A stretch of DNA of 6,271 nt from Chloroflexota bacterium (lineage in GTDB: Bacteria; Chloroflexota; Anaerolineae; B4-G1; SLSP01): positions 1 to 6,271 of the forward strand of contig JAKJAE010000172.1 of the NCBI GenBank assembly GCA_022707665.1. Reading direction: 5' to 3'. A model generated the notes under the pieces. The model ran no database searches and was not told the origin of the DNA. It saw nothing but the letters and a program-made list of their open reading frames with translations. Each line of letters opens with the position of its first letter. The stretch's first letter is position 1. This document shows positions 1 to 5,613 of the stretch, piece by piece. The translations under genes and the position numbers were made by a program.

Positions 1-1
1 G

Positions 2-1105
2 GCGTGGCCCGAGGCGCTCGATCCGCTACGGCCCTCGACGTGGGGCCAGCTCGTCTTCGGCCTGAAGCCGGCCTATGTGCCCCCTTCCGCTGTGGGCGGA
101 GGAACCACGGTGGTCCGGCATGGACTGGACGGTGTCCAGGTCACTGATGCGGATGTAGGGGGGAGCAGTATCTGCGGTGCGCCAGCAGCGCCTGGTTTCT
201 TCTCGACCTGGGGGGAGCTGAACTGGGCCGGCAAGGAGTTTCTCAATATCCAGCACGTGGACCCGATCAGCGAGTGGCCCTGTTTCTCGAAGTATTACGT
301 GACCTTCCCGCTGGACAGCATGCCGACGGGCAAGACGATCCTCTCGGCGACGCTAACGCTCTACCAGAACGGTAACGCTGGCGAAGACGACGATCCGCAA
401 CCCTCGTTCATCGAGGTCTTCACGATCGGGGAGGATTGGGCGGAGAGTACGGTCACGTGGAACAGCGCCCCGTTGGCGGGCGACTACGTTGCCGCAACGT
501 GGGTCAACCCACTGGAGGTGGCCCCACCGCCCTGGCCGGGCATCCCGAGGCATTGGGATGTGAGTGGCGCTGTGGCTGAGGCGTATGTCGCAGGGCAGCC
601 GTTAAGGCTGGCGCTCTACTCGCCGGACTCCGCTTTCCACAGTGGCAAGTACTTCTTCAGCTCGGATATCGGCGGTGGCGGCGAGGGGCGACCGACACTG
701 ACTGTAAGGTGGGGGAGTTCTGTTCCCAGTCTTGCCAAAGCCGTCGCGCCGACCTCTGGGGGAGAGGGTGACGTCGTCACCTTCACGTTGGGCATTCAGG
801 GCGATGGCGGCACACTCGCGCTCACCGATACGCTGCCCTCCGGCCTTGCGGTGGTCACGTGGGGCGGTACCTATGGTAGTCCCATCTACGACAGCGCGGC
901 GCACGCACTGACCTGGAGCGCCGCTCCCCCGGCAGGCCAGCCCGTGACGCTGACCTACAGCACGCGCATCGTCACAGATACGCCGGAAGCTCTGACCGGC
1001 CTTGCTGTGTTGACGGGCGCTGACGGGATCGAGCTCACGGCATCGTCCACGGTGCTGGCCAACCCCTATCGCATCGCCCTTCCGTTGATCCTCAAGCAGC
1101 GCTGA
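2..1105 (+). CDS. Secreted DNRLRE/DUF11-like domain protein, 3' part (5' end outside window)
   Basis: The frame is open from the left edge to a TGA at 1103-1105. A GTG at 77 could be read as a start, but no Shine-Dalgarno site or signal peptide goes with it and the codons before it read as normal protein (ending GQLVFGLKPAYV), so I treat the gene as partial. About 367 residues are visible. Positions about 110-715 encode a beta-rich domain of the DNRLRE type: a phrase 'YYVTFPLDSMPTGKTILSA' then 'TLTLYQNG', 'EDWAESTVTWNSAP', 'WDVSGAVAEAY' and 'GRPTLTVRW', the usual order in that family. Positions about 716-1060 encode a DUF11-like Ig-type domain ('KAVAPTSGGEGDVVTFTL', 'LTDTLPSGLAV'). The protein ends in YRIALPLILKQR. 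Such modules occur in extracellular proteins and act in adhesion or structure; no catalytic residues are recognisable. It converges on the next gene, which shares its last two modules. The domain assignment is by eye. Confidence 0.82.
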   Translation, partial: AWPEALDPLRPSTWGQLVFGLKPAYVPPSAVGGGTTVVRHGLDGVQVTDADVGGSSICGAPAAPGFFSTWGELNWAGKEFLNIQHVDPISEWPCFSKYYVTFPLDSMPTGKTILSATLTLYQNGNAGEDDDPQPSFIEVFTIGEDWAESTVTWNSAPLAGDYVAATWVNPLEVAPPPWPGIPRHWDVSGAVAEAYVAGQPLRLALYSPDSAFHSGKYFFSSDIGGGGEGRPTLTVRWGSSVPSLAKAVAPTSGGEGDVVTFTLGIQGDGGTLALTDTLPSGLAVVTWGGTYGSPIYDSAAHALTWSAAPPAGQPVTLTYSTRIVTDTPEALTGLAVLTGADGIELTASSTVLANPYRIALPLILKQR

Positions 1106-1152
1106 CCCAAGATTCAGTCAGGCCCCAGACGTCGTCACAGTGCGTCTCCTCG

Positions 1153-1178
1153 GCTGTGGAGAGCGGGGCTCTCACAGC
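1153..1178. terminator. Candidate bidirectional hairpin terminator between convergent genes
   Basis: GCTGT (1153-1157), a bulged G, then GAGAGC (1159-1164), loop GGG, GCTCTC (1168-1173) and ACAGC (1174-1178) form an 11-bp stem with one single-base bulge. It lies 48 bases after the stop of the plus-strand gene and covers the TGA (1172-1174) of the minus-strand gene. There is no T run on either side, so it does not meet the classical intrinsic-terminator pattern. It could instead be a transcript 3'-end stabiliser, or act where transcripts from both sides meet. Confidence 0.4.
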
Positions 1179-2530
1179 ACCCCGTTGGTCCGCAGTATCA
1201 GAGGCAGGTAGAGGTGGTACCAGGTGGTGCGCACGTGCGCGGTGGCCGTGAGGGCAATGGGGCCATAGCCCGCGGCGCTGACGGTCGCCGTGTTAGTGAG
1301 CGTGCCGACGAAGTCGAGGCCAACACCGGCGCCAAACGTGATCGTGACGGGCGACGCCGCGGACACGGCGCCGGACCAGAGAAGGGTTGGGGCGCCAGCG
1401 TCATCGACGACGCCGCTCGTCGCGGCGAGTGTGCCCGGCACATACTGCACGCCGACGGGGAGTGTGTCGGTGAGCCGAACCGTGGCGGTCAGGGGGTCGG
1501 TGTGCCCGCGGAGGCTGACCGTGTAGGTGATGCGGTCGCCGGGCTCAGCCGCGGCTGGCGCGACGGTTTTGGTGGAGGCGGATAGGTCGGTTGGGTCAGG
1601 GGTGGGGTCGTTGGGCTCCCAACCTGCGAGGCGGGCCATCATCCACCAGAAGGCATTGCCCTTGAGTTTGCAGAAGAGACGGGCCTCGGGCGGGCTGTCC
1701 GTGTGGGCGCAGGAATCTGGTAGGTCGGTGCAGTACTCTGGGTGGTTGGCGCAGAAGTTCGCACACCAGGTGCAGGTGCCCTCGCTGTTGTTGGCATAGG
1801 GACCGCCGCCCAAGGGGTCGTAGGTCTCGATATCCGCGAAGTCGAACAGCACCATGGCATGGTCAGTGGCGTACTGCCTGACCATATCGTTGTTGCGCTG
1901 GAGCGTACCTCCGGTCGTCCCATCCGTGTGGCCTGTCATCAGGATGAAGCGCATACCGGGATAGGCTGCTTCAAACGCTGACATCTGGGTGAGGTACTGC
2001 TGCACCTGTGCCTCGGTATTGGTCGACTGTTGCCCACACCAGGACCACATGGAGAACCCGAACCTGCCCCCGTCCCACTCAGCCACCGATTCGGTTGCGG
2101 CGATCCCTGAGGGCGTAGCCCAGTATAGCTCAGGCGTGATGTAGGTCGTGCCGATGTTGTTGCCGTCGTAGATGCGGAGCACGCCCGACTCGCTGGGCAG
2201 TCCGACCGTGTTGCTGGCGAAGACAGCGACCCCATAGGTCGGGTCGACCTGTTCCAGCTTGGCGATGCCAGAGATGATCTGCGACCCGTGCGACGTGTGG
2301 GCATAGTGGAAGGTGAGCTTCTTGGCTTCCTCGAGCCAGGCATCGGGGATCTGGCTCAGGTCGGTGCAGGTGTGGTCGATGATGATGGGACCGGTTGCGC
2401 GGGTCACCGCAGCGACTGAGGGGCGCAAGGCAACGTCCGTGGCGGCGGCCAGCGCGGACGTCGCAGTCGTCAGTAGGGCCGGGCCAATGGCCACCACAAG
2501 AATCAGACTCAGAAGCTGCCTCGTACTCAT
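1172..2530 (-). CDS. Exported protein: SGNH-like cysteine-rich domain, DUF11-like domain, LPLIL tail
   Basis: Complete protein of 452 residues. The ATG start is fixed by AAGGAGGT 5 bases upstream and by a signal peptide directly after it (hydrophobic core about residues 6-20, A-x-A type cleavage near 28-30), so it is exported. Residues about 48-304 form the main domain. It contains HYAHTSHGSQI (75-85), SMWSWCGQQST (160-170), ILMTGHTDGT (196-205), a cysteine cluster (C253, C256, C260, C267, C274, C287) and a closing AFWWMMARLAGW (293-304). The order of a Ser/Gly-rich block, a block resembling the GxND region and a late His/Asp resembles SGNH/GDSL hydrolases, but the standard blocks do not match exactly, so activity is a guess. 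Residues about 316-433 are a DUF11-like beta domain ('TVAPAAAEPGDRITYTVSL', 'LTDTLPVGV'). The protein ends YHLYLPLILR plus five residues. Eight cysteines suggest disulfides outside the cell. It is transcribed alone, convergent with the left gene and divergent from the glycan operon. Confidence 0.85.
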   Translation of the reverse strand: MSTRQLLSLILVVAIGPALLTTATSALAAATDVALRPSVAAVTRATGPIIIDHTCTDLSQIPDAWLEEAKKLTFHYAHTSHGSQIISGIAKLEQVDPTYGVAVFASNTVGLPSESGVLRIYDGNNIGTTYITPELYWATPSGIAATESVAEWDGGRFGFSMWSWCGQQSTNTEAQVQQYLTQMSAFEAAYPGMRFILMTGHTDGTTGGTLQRNNDMVRQYATDHAMVLFDFADIETYDPLGGGPYANNSEGTCTWCANFCANHPEYCTDLPDSCAHTDSPPEARLFCKLKGNAFWWMMARLAGWEPNDPTPDPTDLSASTKTVAPAAAEPGDRITYTVSLRGHTDPLTATVRLTDTLPVGVQYVPGTLAATSGVVDDAGAPTLLWSGAVSAASPVTITFGAGVGLDFVGTLTNTATVSAAGYGPIALTATAHVRTTWYHLYLPLILRTNGVL

Positions 2531-2534
2531 ACGG

Positions 2535-2542
2535 ACCTCCTT
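2535..2542 (-). promoter_or_regulatory. Strong ribosome binding site of the exported SGNH-like protein
   Basis: Read on the minus strand the bases are AAGGAGGT, a near-complete match to the anti-Shine-Dalgarno sequence, followed by TCCGT and the ATG. It fixes the start codon at 2530 and suggests strong translation. Confidence 0.85.
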
Positions 2543-2706
2543 AGGTCAACGGTCGGAACGGAGGCGGTGAGGAGCTCAGGTCGGCGAGTCTGGCAGCATC
2601 CTTGCAGGAGAGGCCTCCATCGTTAGCATCAGTAGGTAGGTTCGTAGGTGCGATTTCAGTCGTTACTATCTCAGCACGCGCGTCCAGCAGCCTGGGCGGA
2701 CACAGA

Positions 2707-2720
2707 ACCGATGAATCGGT
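2707..2720. repeat. Perfect inverted repeat, possible operator
   Basis: ACCGAT-GA-ATCGGT is a perfect 6-bp inverted repeat around a 2-base centre. Its size suits a homodimeric regulator site. It lies 177-190 bases upstream of the minus-strand start and about 245 bases upstream of the plus-strand operon. No regulator gene is in the window, so the operator role is inferred. Confidence 0.3.
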
Positions 2721-2796
2721 CACTACGAACCCCAGACATCAGCTAACCCAGGCATTAGCATATCGCAGCCCGCGCGCACGTCAACTGCCGCAGCAG

Positions 2797-2805
2797 TTAT
2801 CCACA
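2797..2805 (+). promoter_or_regulatory. Single perfect DnaA-box sequence
   Basis: TTATCCACA matches the strict E. coli DnaA-box consensus exactly. It is alone: I see no second box and no AT-rich unwinding region around it, so this is not an origin. It may be an isolated DnaA site in a promoter region or chance. Confidence 0.3.
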
Positions 2806-2822
2806 GCCGCGGCGGCGTCGTT

Positions 2823-2851
2823 AGTATAACTCTAGAGGTTTCTTGACCCAA
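2823..2851 (-). promoter_or_regulatory. Weak sigma-70-like promoter candidate for the exported protein
   Basis: On the minus strand, TTGGGT (2851-2846) and TATACT (2828-2823) are separated by 17 bases. The -10 element matches 5 of 6 consensus bases and the -35 only 3 of 6. Transcription from here would give a leader of about 285 bases before the ATG at 2530, containing the ACCGAT inverted repeat. It overlaps the plus-strand candidate, so the two may share one control region. Confidence 0.22.
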
Positions 2852-2874
2852 CCGAGACGCACTGCCCCTAGAAT
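2843..2874 (+). promoter_or_regulatory. Weak sigma-70-like promoter candidate for the glycan operon
   Basis: TTGACC (2843-2848) matches 5 of 6 bases of the -35 consensus, and TAGAAT (2869-2874) 5 of 6 of the -10. The 20-base spacer is longer than the usual 16-18, which lowers confidence. It would start a transcript roughly 80 bases before the TTG start codon of the first glycosyltransferase. Confidence 0.25.
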
Positions 2875-2948
2875 TAGGTCATAGGTTTGGGCGTCGCCCG
2901 TGGCTGCTCCCTGTCCCCGTTCTGGCCAGCGATCCCAAGCCGCGACCC

Positions 2949-2956
2949 AGGGAGGG
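2949..2956 (+). promoter_or_regulatory. Ribosome binding site that decides the TTG start at 2964
   Basis: AGGGAGGG contains GGAGG (2951-2955), 8 bases before TTG at 2964. The first ATG in frame, at 3003, would remove the N-terminal beta strand of the glycosyltransferase. The site is flanked by two copies of ACCCAG (2945-2950 and 2958-2963); either ACCC could pair with GGGT (2954-2957) and partly cover the site. Confidence 0.7.
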
Positions 2957-2963
2957 TACCCAG

Positions 2964-4115
2964 TTGCGGATTTGTTACGTTCTTCCCTCACCCACATTCG
3001 GCATGCACCAGTACACGGCGGACCTCGCCAACCGGCTGGCGCTGGCAGATCACGAGGTGCACGTGGTGACGACGTCGCGTGCGCCTCGGGATCGTTACAC
3101 GGCGCGGGTGGCGATCCATACCCCGATCGAGACGAAGGATACCGGGGTGTCGCTGGGCGCGCTGGATGCGCCGCAGTATCGCCGGCTTCGGGACGCCGTG
3201 CTGGATGTCGATGCCGACCTGGTGCACTTCAGCGGCCCGCACCCGTGGAATGTCCTGCTGCTGCGAGCGCTCAGGCGCCAGGGCGTGCCCACCTTGCATA
3301 CGCTGCACGATCTGGACCCGCACAGCGGAAGCGGGTATGGGGCACTCCTGCGGGTGTGGAACCGGCAGGTGATCGCGCTGGCTGACCACATCCTGGTCCA
3401 CGGCGAGACGTACTATGACCGGCTGCTGGATATGGGCGTGGCGTCGGAGCGGGTGACCTCAACACCGCTGCTCCACCTTTTCGTCGGGGGGATCTGGCTG
3501 AGCACGTGGCCGGATCTGGCGGTGTCGGTGGAGTACCAGCCGTGGGCGCTTTTCTTTGGGCGGCTCCGGCCCTACAAGGGGCTCGAGTATCTGATGTCGG
3601 CGTGCGCGATGATGGGGGATGGTCGATCCTCGGCGGCGCGGATCGTCGTGGCGGGCTCAGGGAACCTGCCCTCCCTGTGGGCAGGTCCGCTCCCGGAAAG
3701 GCTGGAGGTCCACAACTACCTGATCAGCGATGAGGAGGCAATGGACCTCTTCTCCCGGTGTGGGCTGCTGGTCCTGCCCTACGTCGATGCGACGCAGTCG
3801 GCGCTGATCGCGGCAGCCTACTACTTCCGCAAGCCGGTGATCGTGACGCGCACGGGGGCGCTGCCGGAGTACGTGGAGGAGGAGGTCACGGGCCGAATCG
3901 TGGAGCCAGACCACCCCGCAGGGCTGGCACGGAGCCTGGAGGAGATGCTGGGCGATCCCGATGGCCTGAAGCGCATGGGGACCGCCGGTCGCGCCTGGTA
4001 CGATGCCCGGCGTGCGGCTGAGGAGCGGGCGCTGGTTGAGGTGTACATGCGGTTGTCCGAGTCGGGGCGCCGCGTCAGGACGCGACTCCCGCTGTCGGTG
4101 AAAGGAGACGTATGA
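2964..4115 (+). CDS. Family 4 glycosyltransferase (GT-B fold)
   Basis: Cytoplasmic or membrane-associated enzyme of 383 residues that would transfer a sugar from a nucleotide donor to a lipid-linked glycan. TTG is used as start because GGAGG lies 8 bases upstream and the frame begins with the typical first strand RICYVLPSPTFGMHQYTADL (residues 2-21), followed by a first Rossmann domain including 'DADLVHFSGPHPW' (83-95) and HTLHD (112-116). The second domain begins with FFGRLRPYKGLEYL (197-210), where R200 and K205 are the expected donor-phosphate contacts. The donor-site segment is DATQSALIAAAYYFRKPVIV (275-294) and TGALPEYV (297-304). The usual E-x7-E acidic pair is absent here, as in a GT4 subgroup with 'ATQSG' in this place. 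Length fits the family. It is the first gene of the operon and its stop overlaps the next start by 4 bases (ATGA). Sugar and linkage cannot be read from the sequence. Confidence 0.88.
   Translation: MRICYVLPSPTFGMHQYTADLANRLALADHEVHVVTTSRAPRDRYTARVAIHTPIETKDTGVSLGALDAPQYRRLRDAVLDVDADLVHFSGPHPWNVLLLRALRRQGVPTLHTLHDLDPHSGSGYGALLRVWNRQVIALADHILVHGETYYDRLLDMGVASERVTSTPLLHLFVGGIWLSTWPDLAVSVEYQPWALFFGRLRPYKGLEYLMSACAMMGDGRSSAARIVVAGSGNLPSLWAGPLPERLEVHNYLISDEEAMDLFSRCGLLVLPYVDATQSALIAAAYYFRKPVIVTRTGALPEYVEEEVTGRIVEPDHPAGLARSLEEMLGDPDGLKRMGTAGRAWYDARRAAEERALVEVYMRLSESGRRVRTRLPLSVKGDV
4101..4107 (+). promoter_or_regulatory. Ribosome binding site inside the preceding gene
   Basis: AAAGGAG lies 4 bases before the ATG at 4112, within the last codons of the first glycosyltransferase. 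With the ATGA stop/start overlap it points to coupled translation of the two genes. Confidence 0.75.
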
Positions 4116-5608
4116 TCACCGAGAACGCGACGATCCCAAAGAATCCGCGGGCGCTGTGGGCGGCCGGGGGAGCCAGGGCATCCGCTGCTCCCAGGGCGAG
4201 CCTGCGGCTGACGGCACCGGAGCGCAAGTGGCTTTTGCTGGGCTGGGACCTTGTGCTGGTCAACGGGGCTCTGTTGGGTGCCGCGGTGATGTGGAATGAG
4301 TTTGCGGTTGGCGGTTTCGCGATTGCCGCGCACCTGAAGTGGTTCCTCACGCTGACCGTGCTCTGGTTCATCATCGGCACGGTCCTCGATCTCTACAACC
4401 TGGCCCGAGCGGCGAGCACGAGTGCGATCATCGCGAGTGCTGGCAGTGCCGCGCTGGCCACGACGCTGATCTATCTGGCGATCCCCTGGCTGACCCCGCC
4501 CATCCTGCGCCGAAGCTATGCTTTCGGATTTGTTGCCCTCGCCACGGCGGCCATTGTCGCCTGGCGTATCTTCTATGCCAAGGCCCTGGTTCATCCGGTT
4601 TTTCGCCAATATGGGCTCGTCGTTGGCAGCCCTTCGGCTGACCTGGACCTCGCGCTGGCGATCCAGCAGGCGGGCAAGTCCCAGGACGGTAACCCGTTCA
4701 AGGGCACCGGCTACGAGATCATTGGACGGGTCGATGAGGGCGGGGAGAACACCAGCCTGCACGGCATCCCCTTGCTTGGCGATATGCGCAAGGTGGTGCG
4801 GCTGGCGCGACAGTCAAATGTGGATGAGATCATCCTGACGCAGGGTGCGGAGCGGATGCTCTCGCGGGAGGGCCGCGAGGCGCTTCTGGACTGCCGCGAG
4901 GTCGGGCTCAAGATCAGCAGCCTGGCCAGCGTCTACGAGCGGCTGACCGGGCGGTTGCCGGTCGACTACGCGAGCTATGACGTCGACCTGCTTCTGAGCC
5001 CTCCGGACAGCCCGTCGGTGCGCCTCTATACTGCTGCGAAGCGCAGCATGGACGTTGTCCTGTCATTGGTGGGCCTCCTGGTGTTGGGTCTGATCGCGCC
5101 GTTTGTGGCGATTGCCAACGCGATCTGGTCGCCCGGGCCGCTCCTCTACCGCCAGCAGCGGATCGGTAAGGGGGGGCGCCCATTCACCGTGATCAAGCTG
5201 CGGTCGATGATCGTCGATGCGGAACGCAGTAGCGGGGTTGTCTGGTGTGGCAAGGGTGATCCCCGCATCACCAGGGTGGGGCACATCCTGCGCAAGAGCC
5301 GGCTGGACGAGTTACCGCAGGTCATCAACGTGCTCAAGGGGGAGATGAGCATCGTGGGCCCGCGACCCGAGCGGCCGCACTTCGTGGGGCGGCTGGCGCG
5401 GGACCTGCCGCTCTACCGCGCGCGACATGCCGTCAAGCCCGGGCTCACCGGCTGGGCTCAGGTGCATCTGGAGTACGGCGATTCGGCCGAGGACGCGCGG
5501 GCGAAGCTGGAGTATGACCTCTATTACGTCAAGCACGCGTGCTTGTATCTGGATCTTCTGACGCTGCTGCACACGGTGCGGGTCGTGATCGGGCTGAAGG
5601 GGCAGTAG
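4112..5608 (+). CDS. Polyprenyl-phosphate sugar-1-phosphate transferase (WbaP/WcaJ type)
   Basis: Membrane enzyme of 498 residues that starts glycan assembly by moving a sugar-1-phosphate from a UDP-sugar onto undecaprenyl phosphate at the inner membrane. Four hydrophobic segments lie near residues 40-62, 74-94, 104-126 and 136-155. A soluble CoA_binding_3-type Rossmann domain covers about 165-290 ('GYEIIGRVDEG' 200-210, 'LHGIPLLGDM' 216-225, 'NVDEIILT' 236-243). The C-terminal bacterial sugar transferase domain (about 307-498) begins KRSMDVVLSL, has a membrane helix broken at P330, then YRQQRIGKGGRPF (346-358), KLRSM (362-366), SRLDELPQ (396-403) with catalytic D399-E400, GPRPERP (416-422) and GLTGWAQV (444-451). 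All key residues of the monotopic phosphoglycosyl transferase family are present and the gene looks intact. AAAGGAG 4 bases upstream supports the ATG. The N-terminal 35 residues are Ala/Arg-rich and cytoplasmic. The sugar, such as glucose or galactose, is not predictable here. Confidence 0.94.
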   Translation: MITENATIPKNPRALWAAGGARASAAPRASLRLTAPERKWLLLGWDLVLVNGALLGAAVMWNEFAVGGFAIAAHLKWFLTLTVLWFIIGTVLDLYNLARAASTSAIIASAGSAALATTLIYLAIPWLTPPILRRSYAFGFVALATAAIVAWRIFYAKALVHPVFRQYGLVVGSPSADLDLALAIQQAGKSQDGNPFKGTGYEIIGRVDEGGENTSLHGIPLLGDMRKVVRLARQSNVDEIILTQGAERMLSREGREALLDCREVGLKISSLASVYERLTGRLPVDYASYDVDLLLSPPDSPSVRLYTAAKRSMDVVLSLVGLLVLGLIAPFVAIANAIWSPGPLLYRQQRIGKGGRPFTVIKLRSMIVDAERSSGVVWCGKGDPRITRVGHILRKSRLDELPQVINVLKGEMSIVGPRPERPHFVGRLARDLPLYRARHAVKPGLTGWAQVHLEYGDSAEDARAKLEYDLYYVKHACLYLDLLTLLHTVRVVIGLKGQ

Positions 5609-5613
5609 GAGCT

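Larger units (their letters stand above)
2531..2963. other. 433-base divergent intergenic region, no convincing gene
   Basis: This stretch separates the minus-strand exported protein from the plus-strand glycan operon. Short open frames exist in it but lack ribosome binding sites and recognisable protein character. It holds a perfect 6-2-6 palindrome ACCGATgaATCGGT (2707-2720), an 8-bp palindrome CTCTAGAG (2830-2837), CCTAgaatTAGG (2867-2878), a small hairpin GGGC-GTC-GCCC (2889-2899), tandem GTAGGT-like units (2632-2649), four copies of a CGTTAGYAT-like 9-mer and one TTATCCACA. It has AT-richer patches compared with the neighbouring genes. It probably carries both promoters and their operators. 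I see no tRNA, riboswitch, CRISPR or attachment site. Confidence 0.6.

Noticed and set aside
77..79. GTG as the start of the left-most gene
   Set aside because: No Shine-Dalgarno site or signal peptide goes with it and the frame is open and protein-like to the window edge, so the gene most likely begins outside.
1217..1219. LPLIL tails as sortase LPxTG signals
   Set aside because: There is no Thr-Gly, no following hydrophobic segment and no basic end, so the sortase pattern is not met.
2541..2723. 60-codon minus-strand frame (GTG start) ending 10 bases before the exported-protein gene
   Set aside because: No good ribosome site, no recognisable protein features, and its stop overlaps the next gene's Shine-Dalgarno region only by chance placement.
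2797..2805. Replication origin at the DnaA-box sequence
   Set aside because: Only one box is present, without an AT-rich unwinding element or dnaA/dnaN neighbours.
2602..2829. 75-codon plus-strand frame with TTG start in the intergenic region
   Set aside because: No ribosome site before it and no protein-like pattern; it passes through the palindromes and repeats of the control region.
3821..4762. Long minus-strand open frame of 313 codons across the glycosyltransferase/sugar transferase junction
   Set aside because: It lies antisense to two clear family members, has Arg/Gln/Pro-rich low-information composition and no ribosome site; long antisense frames are common in GC-rich coding DNA.
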